Positions 44,488-53,780 are shown, numbered from the stretch's first letter. The stretch is DNA of 64,000 bases from Mucilaginibacter xinganensis (GCA_026225055.1 JAMFSA010000167.1:1-64000); one strand, 5' to 3'. The notes: generated by a model not told the origin, from the letters alone. Translations and numbers: made by a program.

Positions 44488-47400
44488 TTAGAAGGTTACG
44501 CTTAGGCCAAGCAAATACGTTTTGTAGTTAGGGTAAGCACCATAATCAATGCCTTGCGCGGTGTTGTTTTGCTCAAAGCTGTTAACTTCCGGATCATAAC
44601 CGGTGTACTTGGTCCACGTTACCAGGTTTTGTGCCGATACATAAAGCCTTAATTGTTTGGCATGGATTTTTGAAGCCAAAGAGTTGTTTAAGGTGTAACC
44701 CAATACCAGGTTTTTCAGGCGCAGGTAAGAGTCGTTCTCAATAAACTGGCTCGACATCTGGGCAACCGGGTTGTTTGAAGCACGTGGAATAGTATTGCTT
44801 GGGTTGGTAGGCGTCCATCTGTCAGCAACCTCGGCCCATGCATTTTGCGATAGGTTGGTGATCTCTAACTGCTGGCGAAGGGCATTGTAGATTTTGCCGC
44901 CGTATGAACCTTGTAAAAATACCACCAGGTCGAAGCTTTTATAGGAAAATGTATTGGTTAAGCCTCCTGTAAATTTCGGCTGTACGCTTCCTAAGTTTGT
45001 TTTATCGGCAGTGGTAATTACGCCATCACCGTTCAAATCCTGGTACCTAACATCACCTGGTTTGGTATTGGCCTTGCTGTTTAAGGTTGGATATTGTGCT
45101 ATCTCGGCAGCGTTTTGGAATATTCCGGCAGTTTTATATCCCCAGAAAGTACCCAACGGCAAGCCAACTTTTATGATCTCAGGCTGTAAAACGCCCAATG
45201 TAGTACCGGGGATGGTAGGGAAGAACGATGTTTCGCTGCTGCCCAGGCTTAACACCTTATTGCGGTTAAGTGAGTACACCAGTGATGTTTTCCATACAAA
45301 TCCACCACTGTTTATATTTTCAGTGTTGATACCCAGCTCGATACCTTTATTTGAAACGGCGCCAATGTTCTGTAATGATTGTGAATAACCTGATGACAAT
45401 GGCACAGGAACGTCTAACAACAGATTAGTGGTTTTTTTGTAATAAGCATCAAACGTAAGGTTAATGCGGTTATCCAGTAACCCCAGGTCGATACCACCAT
45501 CGTACTGAGCTGTTTTTTCCCATTTAAGGTTTGAGTTAGCCAATTGCGTTTGAGCAAGGCCCACTGCCTGTGTACTGCCAAAGGTGTAGTTGAAAGGGCT
45601 GTATAAAGCTAACGATTGATATTCGCCAATTTGGGTATTACCGGTTTCGCCAGCGCTTAACCTTAATTTTAAGTTGCTGATGGTAGGAATGCTTTTAATG
45701 AAATTCTCTTCACCCGCGTTCCATGAAAAACCTGCTGATGGGAAATATCCCCATTTATTGCCTGAACCAAAGCGTGATGAACCATCGGCTCGGGCTGAAA
45801 CGGTAAGGTTATATTTATGCGCGTAAGAATAATTGATCCTGGCTAAATATGAATTCAGTGTCCAGTCGTAAGCGTTTGATGTTGGCGTTAAAATTTGCGC
45901 GCCGCTTTGCAGGCTGTTGTAGGTTGTTATATTACTTACAAAGTCTTTAGAGCCCGCGGTTACCGATTCATTTTCAAAATACTGAGTGGTATAACCTACT
46001 AAAACATTCAATTCATGATCATTGTGGATAGTTTTAGTATAAGTGATGGTATTTTCATTAAGCCAGCTGTTTGATGTAGTCGAACCTACAGTTGCATAAC
46101 CTAAAGTTGAGTAACCGTCGCCGGTGTATGATGGCGCATAGAAGTTTGATTTTGAATTAAGGAGATCGGCACCTAAACTCACTTTAGCTTTCAGGCCGGG
46201 AGCAAGCGTGTACTCGCCAAACAGGTTGCCTAAAGAGCGTGTTACTTTAGTTTGGTTAACTATTGAAAGCAGATCCTGTATTGGGTTTGATGGTGTAGTT
46301 GAATACGAATTAAGTACATAATTACCGTTAGCATCCTTAACAGGTAATACCGGTGGCGTAGTTAATATATTGGTGATAACGTTAGGGCTATTAAGGGCGT
46401 TAGAGGCTATGTTAGATGCCGCGCCATTTGTAATGGAATAGCTGGTAGTGGCATTAAGGCCTACATGGAATTTGGTAGAGATGTCCCTGTCGTAATTATA
46501 CCTTAATGAGTAACGTTTAAAATCGGAATTCAGTAAAATGCCCTGCTGGTCGAAGTAATTTCCGGAGATATTATACCTTGATTTTTCATCACCACCCGAT
46601 AATGTTAATTCGTGGCTTTGCACAGGTGCATTTCTGAAAGCGGCATCCTGCCAGTTAGTACCCTGCCCAAAAGCAGCAATCTGAGCTGTGGTAAATGTTG
46701 GTGTTTGGCCTGAGCTGGTCTGTATGTCGTTCCTTAACTGCGCCCATTGTGAGCCATCCAGTAGCGGAATTTCTTTGCTTAATTTCTGTGTGCCGTAATA
46801 GCCCTCGTAGGTAACATCATTTGTACCTCTTTTGCCTTTTTTTGTAGTTACTATAATAACACCGTTAGCACCTCTTGAACCATATATCGCGGTAGCAGAA
46901 GCATCTTTTAATACTTCAATTGATTCAATATCGGCAGGGTTTATAGTTGATAACGCGTTTACTGCAGCTCCTGAACCTGCGCTTGAACTGATGGTTGAGT
47001 TGTCGTTATAAACAGGAAAGCCGTCAATTACATACAAAGGTTCGTTACCACCGGTTATGGAGTTACCGCCACGGATGCGCACACTGGCCGAAGCACCCGG
47101 TGCACCCGAGCTTTGGGTTACCTGTACACCTGGCGCAGCACCACGCAGCAGGTTATCAACTGACGATGATACCTGTTTAAGATTGTCCTTGGGTATGATT
47201 GATATAGAGCCTGTTATGTCGCTCTTTTTCTGCGTGCCGTAACCCACAATAACCACATCATTTAGTTGTGATACTTTATCAGATAATTGAATAACCACCG
47301 GGCTGCCGGTAGCATAAACTTCCTTGGTTTTGTAGCCGATAAAGCTTACCACAAGGGTATAAGGTAATTTTTGACCGGTAACAAATACAAAGCGGCCATC

Positions 47401-47613
47401 GGGACCGGTAGCCACCGAGTGGGTTACTCCCTTAATGCGAAGCACTACACCTGTAATAGGCTGGTGAGTAGCACTATCGGTAACAATACCTTCAAGGCGG
47501 GAGTTGATGAGCGGAGTTTCTACTTGTGCAAAAACTGCATAGGGTGCCACTAAGAATATAAGGAGGCTGAAAACCTTAGTGAGCACGTGTTTGGCATGGA
47601 TATATATTTCCAT
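44488..47613 (-). CDS. SusC/RagA-family TonB-linked outer-membrane transporter
   Basis: A 1041-residue transporter. The signal peptide (~1-30, ending FAQ) precedes a carboxypeptidase-regulatory-like domain (RLEGIVTDSATHQPITGVVL). The SusC signature QLNDVVIVGYGTQKKSDITG follows, and the plug has IRGGNSITGGNEPLYVIDGF and VLKDASATAIYGSRGANGVI. The barrel reaches the C-terminus (YKTYLLGLSVTF). It imports the ligand captured by SusD with energy from TonB. It lacks an N-terminal STN domain, so ECF/anti-sigma control is not indicated. The 5' region is long, and a perfect -7 box lies ~382 bp upstream. Confidence 0.95.
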   Translation of the reverse strand: MEIYIHAKHVLTKVFSLLIFLVAPYAVFAQVETPLINSRLEGIVTDSATHQPITGVVLRIKGVTHSVATGPDGRFVFVTGQKLPYTLVVSFIGYKTKEVYATGSPVVIQLSDKVSQLNDVVIVGYGTQKKSDITGSISIIPKDNLKQVSSSVDNLLRGAAPGVQVTQSSGAPGASASVRIRGGNSITGGNEPLYVIDGFPVYNDNSTISSSAGSGAAVNALSTINPADIESIEVLKDASATAIYGSRGANGVIIVTTKKGKRGTNDVTYEGYYGTQKLSKEIPLLDGSQWAQLRNDIQTSSGQTPTFTTAQIAAFGQGTNWQDAAFRNAPVQSHELTLSGGDEKSRYNISGNYFDQQGILLNSDFKRYSLRYNYDRDISTKFHVGLNATTSYSITNGAASNIASNALNSPNVITNILTTPPVLPVKDANGNYVLNSYSTTPSNPIQDLLSIVNQTKVTRSLGNLFGEYTLAPGLKAKVSLGADLLNSKSNFYAPSYTGDGYSTLGYATVGSTTSNSWLNENTITYTKTIHNDHELNVLVGYTTQYFENESVTAGSKDFVSNITTYNSLQSGAQILTPTSNAYDWTLNSYLARINYSYAHKYNLTVSARADGSSRFGSGNKWGYFPSAGFSWNAGEENFIKSIPTISNLKLRLSAGETGNTQIGEYQSLALYSPFNYTFGSTQAVGLAQTQLANSNLKWEKTAQYDGGIDLGLLDNRINLTFDAYYKKTTNLLLDVPVPLSSGYSQSLQNIGAVSNKGIELGINTENINSGGFVWKTSLVYSLNRNKVLSLGSSETSFFPTIPGTTLGVLQPEIIKVGLPLGTFWGYKTAGIFQNAAEIAQYPTLNSKANTKPGDVRYQDLNGDGVITTADKTNLGSVQPKFTGGLTNTFSYKSFDLVVFLQGSYGGKIYNALRQQLEITNLSQNAWAEVADRWTPTNPSNTIPRASNNPVAQMSSQFIENDSYLRLKNLVLGYTLNNSLASKIHAKQLRLYVSAQNLVTWTKYTGYDPEVNSFEQNNTAQGIDYGAYPNYKTYLLGLSVTF

Positions 47614-47709
47614 ATATTTAAATGTTTTATGTTAATGATTCGATTCGTTAGTAAGGCTTTGATGATCAGTATGTGATTCGCAGTCAGGGCTGATCCATCA
47701 TGTAATTTA

Positions 47710-47741
47710 CCGGCAAGGCTTCCTTGCCGGTTTGTTTTTTT
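47710..47741 (+). terminator. strong hairpin with T tract in the SusC leader region, + orientation
   Basis: CCGGCAAGG-CTT-CCTTGCCGG followed by TTTGTTTTTTT on the + strand is a textbook intrinsic terminator. No + strand gene lies upstream, so it either stops antisense transcription into SusC from the left, or belongs to an unrecognised RNA. In SusC mRNA the same hairpin would be present in the leader without a T tract. Confidence 0.7.
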
Positions 47742-47994
47742 ATGGGGAGAGTAATTATTTTATCATGCTGAATTAAATTAAATAGGGGGTTGAAAAAAGT
47801 ATGGTGAATTGCGCACGGCGTTCCTGTTCGCCAAATGCGGTCAACGTATTAATCGGTAAAAGATTAGTAACGATTTGTTGTTATGCTCAGCAACAACAAA
47901 TACAGCAGCATGGCTGTGAGGAAATTACACCTGTAGAGGTATATAAAGTAGAACCAGAAAGTAAAAGTGCTTTCATTACATTTGTTTTACGACG

Positions 47995-48002
47995 CAAATA
48001 TA
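47995..48002 (-). promoter_or_regulatory. candidate -7 promoter box for the SusC/SusD operon
   Basis: On the minus strand this reads TATATTTG, a full match to TAnnTTTG in an AT-rich context. It would give a SusC leader of about 375 nt. A clear -33 box was not found, so the assignment is tentative. Confidence 0.45.
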
Positions 48003-48146
48003 TAAAATTATTTTAAATACTACTAAATATGTAGATTTTATAGAATAAAAATAAAAAATGTGTTGTTTTAACCCGTTAATACGATATTCTATCCAGAATT
48101 TGATCTGTAATATTTGCGTTTCTGCTTACAAAATCGGCATTAAACG

Positions 48147-48287
48147 CCGTAGGTGTTAAATGTTGGTAGTAGCATAAAAATAACCCAGGAAATTCGTGCC
48201 GTTAGGTACTAAACTGGCGAAGTTGCATACCTAACGGCATGCCAGGTTTTTACATTTACCTTTTCTACCAACGTTTTGCACCTACGG
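48147..48287. repeat. nested inverted-repeat element (MITE/REP-like)
   Basis: Three nested arm pairs are visible. The outer pair is CCGTAGGTG (48147-48155) with CACCTACGG (48279-48287). The middle pair is TGTTGGTAG (48161-48169) with CTACCAACG (48265-48273). The inner pair is TGCCGTTAGGTA (48197-48208) with its exact complement TACCTAACGGCA (48228-48239). The whole could fold into one branched structure. It has no coding capacity, and its organisation resembles short dispersed palindromic elements of Bacteroidota genomes. Confidence 0.7.
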
Positions 48288-48474
48288 TGCATTTGCTAAT
48301 CTAACTTAATGCTATTCCTCAGCATGAACTTTCTGTAACTTCCGAATACGTATTATTAAAACAACCTAATTGTTAAGGAATTATTATCAGTGCTTAATTC
48401 CTGAATTATTGTGCAGGATTTCTGCAATATTTACATAATGTTTTTACTATTGTAAAACAAAGCACATTGTAAAT

Positions 48475-49443
48475 ATGGAACGCAGAGATTTTGTGAAAAG
48501 CACCGCCCTGGCAGCTATCGGCGCATCTTTAATTAACCCACTAAGCGCTTTGGCCGAGCCTGGGGTAACTCATTTGGAAAGCGAAGATCTCTCACCTTCG
48601 GCATTGAAGGATGATTACCCGCTGCATTTTATTGCCTTGGGCGACTGGGGCCGCAATGGCGAATATGATCAATTGCAGGTTGCAACACAAATGGGCTTAT
48701 GGGCAGCAGCGCATCCTAATAATTTTGTTGTTTCTGTGGGCGATAACTTTTACCCGGCTGGCGTAGTTAGTGAACAGGACCCTTTATGGCATTACTCTTT
48801 TGAAAATATATACACCGCGCACTCGCTGCAATGCGACTGGTACCCGGTTTTAGGTAACCACGACTGGGAAGCGGATGTTGATGCCCAGGTGCGCTACAGT
48901 AAAGTGAGCCGCAGGTGGAATATGCCAGCGCGCTATTACTCAAAAGAGGTGAACATCGGTAATGATAAAGTGCTTTTTGTAATGATGGATACCAACCCGT
49001 TTTTGCATGAGGATAAGGATGGTTATGTTGAAAAGCAAGTTGCCTGGTTAAAGGGTACATTGGCAAACGCGTCGGCTAATGTTAAGTGGAAGATAGTGAT
49101 TGGTCACCACCCATGTTATACTGTTGGTCCGCGTATCAACAATTATGATACACTAACGATGCGGAAAGCCCTGCCGCAAATATTTAAAGATTATAAAGTA
49201 GATGTTTACCTGTCGGGGCACGATCATTCTTTGCAGCACCTGAAACCGGAAGGCTTTTGCCATCAGTTTATATCAGGCGCTGGATCGGAATTAACAGCGG
49301 TAACACAGGGTATTGCTTACAGTCGATTTGCAGCTTCGGAGCATGGCTTTATGTATTTTTCGGTAGATGCAAACAGGCTGAATGTTAAAACGATAAACTA
49401 TAGCGGTGCTGTTTTATATGAAACAACTTTGACTAAAGCATAA
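48475..49443 (+). CDS. metallophosphatase of the purple acid phosphatase (TRAP-like) type
   Basis: A 322-residue exported phosphatase. The N-terminus ERRDFVKSTALAAIGASL is Tat-signal-like (twin Arg at 3-4), with cleavage around residue 28. Metal-binding motifs appear in the canonical order: GDWG (56-59), GDNFYPAG (89-96), GNHDWEA (127-133), IGHHPCY and SGHDHSLQH. The pattern, including the GDNFY motif and short length, matches the mammalian-TRAP-like branch of purple acid phosphatases. It likely releases phosphate from esters outside the cytoplasm. It is a single gene, with a possible promoter TACTATTG at 48445-48452. Confidence 0.92.
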   Translation: MERRDFVKSTALAAIGASLINPLSALAEPGVTHLESEDLSPSALKDDYPLHFIALGDWGRNGEYDQLQVATQMGLWAAAHPNNFVVSVGDNFYPAGVVSEQDPLWHYSFENIYTAHSLQCDWYPVLGNHDWEADVDAQVRYSKVSRRWNMPARYYSKEVNIGNDKVLFVMMDTNPFLHEDKDGYVEKQVAWLKGTLANASANVKWKIVIGHHPCYTVGPRINNYDTLTMRKALPQIFKDYKVDVYLSGHDHSLQHLKPEGFCHQFISGAGSELTAVTQGIAYSRFAASEHGFMYFSVDANRLNVKTINYSGAVLYETTLTKA

Positions 49444-49527
49444 GATTGTTAAATTAATGCAATCAAAAAGCATTATCAAACAAAGTGGGTTTTTCAGCAT
49501 TGTAATAAGTATAAATCCGATAAAAAA

Positions 49528-50448
49528 ATGAACGCGATAGAATACACCGCATATGGAAGTTCCGATGTTATAAAAGCTGCACAAGTTGATAAGCCGGAGC
49601 CAAAGGAAGATGAAATTTTAATAAGAGTAGCCGCAACCACGGTAAACCCGATGGATATGAAGATCCGTACCGGCGTGCTCAAAGAGCAGATACCTATTCA
49701 ATTCCCGTACATCCCGGGCCTGGATGTGGCAGGCGAAATTGAGGCGGTTGGCGATAAGGTGAGCCGCTTAAAAGTTGGCGATGTAGTATTTGCCACCACT
49801 TTTGGCGGTACTTATGCAAACTATGTTGTGCTAAAAGAGGCGCAGGCTGCCAAAATACCAAACAATGTAAATACGGAGGAAGCCGCTGCGTTGGCTGTGC
49901 CTTTGGTAACGGCCTACACTTTTTTGGTGGAGAACGGTAAAGTAAAAGAAGGCGAAAAAGTATTGATACAAGGTGCATCAGGTGGGGTAGGTGTGGTAAT
50001 GGTACAAATGGCTAAAGCGCTGGGTGCATATGTAATTGGCACCGCGTCGGGCAAAGGGCTGGAGCTTGCCAAATCATATGGTGCCGATGAGGTGATTGAT
50101 TATAAGGAACAGGATTTCACTACACTGGTGAAAGATGTTGACCTGGTTGTTGACCTTGCAGGCGGCGAAACTCAGCTCAAATCATTCGGTGTAGTAAAAT
50201 CGGGCGGAAAGTTGTTGAGCGCCGTAATGCCACCATCGGAAGATCTGGCTAAACAGCATCATATTACCGCGAAGTTTTATTCAGCAACACCGGGTTTTCA
50301 TAAGCTTGAATTTGGTACAAAGCTGGTTGAAGAAGGAAAGATAAAACCGCAGATAGCCGAAACGCTTAATTTAAATGAAGCCGCCCATGCCCAGGATATG
50401 GTTTCGGTAGGTGGATTGAATGGCAAAGTGGTACTGAAAGTAGGTTAG
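49528..50448 (+). CDS. NAD(P)-dependent quinone-oxidoreductase-like MDR protein
   Basis: A 306-residue medium-chain reductase of the zinc-independent quinone oxidoreductase type. The N-terminal GroES-like domain has ATTVNPMDMKIRTGVLKEQI and IPGLDVAGEIEAVGDKVSRL. The nucleotide-binding domain has VLIQGASGGVGVVMVQMAKA (the AxxGxVG motif). The Cys and His ligands of the catalytic zinc of alcohol dehydrogenases are missing, so a reductase of quinones or enones is more likely. It is followed by a hairpin terminator. Confidence 0.9.
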   Translation: MNAIEYTAYGSSDVIKAAQVDKPEPKEDEILIRVAATTVNPMDMKIRTGVLKEQIPIQFPYIPGLDVAGEIEAVGDKVSRLKVGDVVFATTFGGTYANYVVLKEAQAAKIPNNVNTEEAAALAVPLVTAYTFLVENGKVKEGEKVLIQGASGGVGVVMVQMAKALGAYVIGTASGKGLELAKSYGADEVIDYKEQDFTTLVKDVDLVVDLAGGETQLKSFGVVKSGGKLLSAVMPPSEDLAKQHHITAKFYSATPGFHKLEFGTKLVEEGKIKPQIAETLNLNEAAHAQDMVSVGGLNGKVVLKVG

Positions 50449-50464
50449 ATAACGCATAATTAAA

Positions 50465-50493
50465 GCCATCCGGTAAAACCCGGATGGCCTTTT
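50465..50493 (+). terminator. terminator after the quinone oxidoreductase gene
   Basis: A 9-bp stem, GCCATCCGG and CCGGATGGC (50465-50473 and 50480-50488), with a 6-base loop, followed by CTTTT. It lies 17 bp after the stop codon, and the convergent permease gene ends 15 bp further on, so it may serve both strands. Confidence 0.75.
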
Positions 50494-50508
50494 CATAGGT
50501 TGATGTTA

Positions 50509-52881
50509 TTATTCGCTTCGTAAACTTTTTACAGGATTTACTAATGCCGCTTTGATGGTTTGGAAACTGATAGTTGCGAGAGTGATGAGCAATGAAACGA
50601 TTGCTGCCAACACGAAGATCCACCATTCAACTTTGGTGTGATAAGCATAATTCTGAAGCCATTTATTCATGCCATACCAGGCTAATGGCGAGGCGATGAG
50701 CAGGGCGATGCCTACCAGTATTAAAAACTCAGTAGATAACAGTGAGAACAATGAACCCAGTCCAGCCCCCAGTACTTTGCGGATACCAATCTCTTTTACC
50801 CGCTGCTCAGCAGTAAACATGGCCAGGCCCAACAAGCCAAGGCAAGATATAACGATAGCCAATGAGGCAAACACATTGCTCAGTTTGCTAATGACCTGTT
50901 CGTTATCGTAAAGCTTCTGGTATTCCTCATCCGAAAAATAGTAGCTGAACTGATAGCTCGGGTTTAACTGTTTACAAAGCAGTTCAAGGCTTGCTAGCGC
51001 CTGTTTGGTTTGGCCGGGTTTAGTTCGTACCAGCGCGTTGCCGTAATCCGATTTTTCATCAAGCCTTAATATCAGCGGTACAATTGCTTCTTGTAATGAG
51101 GCTATGTGGTAATCTTTCAGCACACCAATAATGGTTCCTTTCTTCCCCCAAAAGGTTAAGCGCTTGCCTATTGGGCTGGTATAGCCTATGCGTTTTAATG
51201 CGGCCTCGTTAACCAGGTAGCCGGTACTATCGCTACTGTAATCCTGTGAAAAATCGCGGCCTTCCAATATTTTAAGCTTCAGGGTTCGTACAAAATCATA
51301 ACCTACGGATGCCTGTGTAAACTGGATATCGACATTTGGGTCTTTGCCATCCCAATCAACGCCGCCGGTGCTATTCTGTATATTGGTAGGCACATCGGTA
51401 GTGCGGGTTACTTGCTGGATGCCATCCATTTTCATTAACTCGGTTTTAAATGTATTATACTTACCGGCCAGGTTACCTTCCAACGGTATGTAAACCAAAT
51501 TTTCGCGATCATAGCCCAGGTTCTGATTTTCGAGATAATTTACCTGCCGGGTAATAATAATGGTGCTTATGATCAGCACAACAGAAAGCACAAACTGAAA
51601 AACCACCAGCCCTTTGCGGAACAATACTGCTCCCGACTGTATGGTTAAACTCCCTTTTAATACTTTAACAGGTTTAAATGCCGATAAAACCAATGCGGGG
51701 TAACTGCCTGCTATAATACCGGTAATGATAGTCAGTGCAGATAATTTTAGCCAGAAAGAAAGGTCGCCAAAAGGCAGGCTGATCTCTTTATGTGTAACAT
51801 GGTTGAATAAAGGCAACATCAACACAATTAATACTAATGAAAACAGTACCGCAATAATTGTCAGCAATAGCGATTCGCCCAAAAATTGGCGGATCAGCAT
51901 AGAACGCATTGCGCCTACAACTTTACGTACACCAATTTCTCGCGCCCGTTTTACAGAACGCGCGGTTGTTAAATTCATGAAGTTAATACAGGCGATCAGC
52001 AAAATAAATATGGCTATGATACCGAATAAGTGAACATAACCTATCCGGCCGCCGTCAACTTTATCGCCGGTAAAATGGTCATGCAGATACCTCTCCTGAA
52101 AGGGCTGCATTCCCAATTCTGAATAAAATTTCCCCTTTTCCTGGCCTTTATCCAAGTTATCCAAAAAATGAGTCAGCTTTTTATCCACCAGTGCCGGGTT
52201 TGCATCTGCACGCACTTGAAAAAAGGTCATGGGCCCATTATTTCCCCAATCTTTGGTCCAGGTGTTCTCATCCATAAAAACCTGCCAATTGATCAAAAAA
52301 TCATATTGCAGGGAAGAGTTTTTGGGCGGGTTATCGAAAACGGCGGTAATGGTAAAGTTCTTTTTGTTTTCATATTTAATAGTTTTACCTATAGCTTGTT
52401 CGGGACTGCCGAAGAAGTTTGTTGCCATTTTTTTTGAGATAGCCAAACTAACCGGCGTACTCAATGCTGAACCGGCTTTCCCCTCAATCAAGTGATAGGT
52501 GAACATTTTAAAGTAATCGGCGCTGGCATAAGTTCCGTTTACCTTTAATATTTTGTCGCCAACCTGGAAAGTATGGTCCTGGTTCCAGGCAAATTGTGTA
52601 GCATGAGTAATTTCAGGGATATCCTTCTTCAATTCCTCGGCGAGCAGTCCCGGTGTGCTATAACCCGCCACGCTCTTATGATCATAGTAAGCACGGTGGA
52701 TAATTACGTAAAGCTGCTTACCATTTTTATGAAAAGCATCCATCTGCACCTCATCCTGCACCCATAAAAAAATGAACAGACTACAGGCCAGCCCAAGGGC
52801 CAGGCCAAGAATATTGATCACGGAGAAAGCCTTGTTCTTCCAAAGGTTTCGCCAGGCAGTTTTTAAATAATTCTTGATCAT
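50509..52881 (-). CDS. FtsX/MacB-type ABC transporter permease
   Basis: A 790-residue permease. The frame is open 16 codons upstream, but MIKNYLKTAWRNLWKNKAFS (start 52881) is the standard N-terminus of this Bacteroidota family. It has two modules, each with a periplasmic MacB-like domain and an FtsX permease part with transmembrane helices (e.g. FGIIAIFILLIACINFMNLT and AREIGVRKVVGAMRSMLIRQ; second copy VKEIGIRKVLGAGLGSLFSL). No ABC ATPase gene is adjacent; these permeases usually work with one encoded elsewhere. Its role is probably export or sensing of antimicrobial peptides, but that is inference. It is divergent from the Crp/Fnr gene. Confidence 0.9.
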   Translation of the reverse strand: MIKNYLKTAWRNLWKNKAFSVINILGLALGLACSLFIFLWVQDEVQMDAFHKNGKQLYVIIHRAYYDHKSVAGYSTPGLLAEELKKDIPEITHATQFAWNQDHTFQVGDKILKVNGTYASADYFKMFTYHLIEGKAGSALSTPVSLAISKKMATNFFGSPEQAIGKTIKYENKKNFTITAVFDNPPKNSSLQYDFLINWQVFMDENTWTKDWGNNGPMTFFQVRADANPALVDKKLTHFLDNLDKGQEKGKFYSELGMQPFQERYLHDHFTGDKVDGGRIGYVHLFGIIAIFILLIACINFMNLTTARSVKRAREIGVRKVVGAMRSMLIRQFLGESLLLTIIAVLFSLVLIVLMLPLFNHVTHKEISLPFGDLSFWLKLSALTIITGIIAGSYPALVLSAFKPVKVLKGSLTIQSGAVLFRKGLVVFQFVLSVVLIISTIIITRQVNYLENQNLGYDRENLVYIPLEGNLAGKYNTFKTELMKMDGIQQVTRTTDVPTNIQNSTGGVDWDGKDPNVDIQFTQASVGYDFVRTLKLKILEGRDFSQDYSSDSTGYLVNEAALKRIGYTSPIGKRLTFWGKKGTIIGVLKDYHIASLQEAIVPLILRLDEKSDYGNALVRTKPGQTKQALASLELLCKQLNPSYQFSYYFSDEEYQKLYDNEQVISKLSNVFASLAIVISCLGLLGLAMFTAEQRVKEIGIRKVLGAGLGSLFSLLSTEFLILVGIALLIASPLAWYGMNKWLQNYAYHTKVEWWIFVLAAIVSLLITLATISFQTIKAALVNPVKSLRSE

Positions 52882-53131
52882 AGCGGTTGATTTAGAGAGG
52901 TTTATAAAATTCAGCCAAAAAAATGCCATTTATATAATCTGTTGATTTTCAGATTTTTATTAAATTAAGGGTGGTTGTTTATTGTTCGGTTTCATTACAG
53001 TTTATGTTCGCTTTTGCTATAACGATATCAGCCCGCTTGCCTGAATTTTTTAAAAACGCCTGACATTGATTTTTGAAAACTGTCATTTACTATTATTAAC
53101 TTCAAAAAATGTTTACCGCATCGGTTTACCA

Positions 53132-53695
53132 ATGGAAGCCAAAGAAATATTAAAAACACACATTGCCAAAACTGCCTCATTAACCGATGAGCAGTTCGAC
53201 TATGTTTTTTCACATTTCAAACATCAATCCTACAAAAAAGGCCAATCAATAATAACTGACGGTGATATAGTAAACTGCGAATATTTTGTGCTCTCGGGCT
53301 GTTTAAAAAGCTTTTATATTAACGATGATCTGAAAATGTTCATCCTTCAGTTTGCTATGCCAACCTGGTGGGCGTCGGATTTCAACGCGCTTTACAGCCA
53401 TGCCAAAGCAACTATTAATGTTGACTGTATTACCGATGCTGAAGTGCTATGCCTATCAAACGATGACCGGGAAAAACTTTGCAGTGAAATTCACCAGGTT
53501 GAACATTTTTTTAGATGGCGCACCAACAAAGGGTACGTGGCTGCTCAAAAAAGATTGCTGTCATTCATGAATAACGATGCTAAGCGCCGTTACGAAGAGC
53601 TGCTAAAGCTTTACCCCGAACTTTATAATATCGTACCAAAAAACCTGATTGCAGCTTACCTTGGTGTTTCGAGAGAAACGCTGAGCCGCTTATAA
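53132..53695 (+). CDS. Crp/Fnr-family transcriptional regulator
   Basis: A 187-residue regulator. The frame is open 22 codons earlier, but MEAKEILKTHI (53132) is the typical beginning. The cyclic-nucleotide-binding-like beta-barrel spans ~20-110 (SYKKGQSIITDGDIVNCEYF, VLSGCLKSFYINDD). The C-terminal HTH has NLIAAYLGVSRETLSRL. The recognition helix contains R-E-x-x-x-R like E. coli CRP (RETVGR). The protein ends immediately after that helix, shorter than most relatives. Two CRP-like palindromes lie just downstream, before the YceI operon. No ligand can be predicted. Confidence 0.88.
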   Translation: MEAKEILKTHIAKTASLTDEQFDYVFSHFKHQSYKKGQSIITDGDIVNCEYFVLSGCLKSFYINDDLKMFILQFAMPTWWASDFNALYSHAKATINVDCITDAEVLCLSNDDREKLCSEIHQVEHFFRWRTNKGYVAAQKRLLSFMNNDAKRRYEELLKLYPELYNIVPKNLIAAYLGVSRETLSRL

Positions 53696-53705
53696 TACAA
53701 TAAAA

Positions 53706-53721
53706 AGTGATCTGCATCACA
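53706..53721 (+). promoter_or_regulatory. CRP-like palindrome 1
   Basis: AGTGATCTGCATCACA fits TGTGA-N6-TCACA with one mismatch, in the first base. It begins 11 bp after the Crp/Fnr gene and 37 bp before palindrome 2. Confidence 0.6.
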
Positions 53722-53742
53722 TAAGTTTCACCACCATTCAAA

Positions 53743-53758
53743 TGTGATATAGGTCACA
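53743..53758 (+). promoter_or_regulatory. CRP-like palindrome 2 (perfect)
   Basis: TGTGATATAGGTCACA is a perfect TGTGA-N6-TCACA. Its centre is about 43 bp upstream of the start point expected from the -7-like box at 53781, close to the class II activator position of CRP. The adjacent Crp/Fnr gene is the obvious candidate for binding. Confidence 0.7.
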
Positions 53759-53780
53759 CGCCTTCCCCTAATTTCATGCC

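Larger units (their letters stand above)
47614..48474. other. 861-bp intergenic region between SusC and the phosphatase gene
   Basis: No convincing gene is present. A 71-codon open frame (47801-48016) was judged spurious. The region contains a hairpin with a T tract on the + strand (47710-47741), a perfect minus-strand -7 box (47995-48002), and a nested inverted-repeat element (48147-48287). It therefore holds the SusC promoter and leader and what looks like a dispersed repeat. Confidence 0.7.

Noticed and set aside
47801..48016. Open frame of 71 codons upstream of SusC on the + strand
   Set aside because: The composition is low-complexity (QQQQIQQ), there is no recognisable family, and it overlaps the likely SusC promoter on the other strand. 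It was considered chance.
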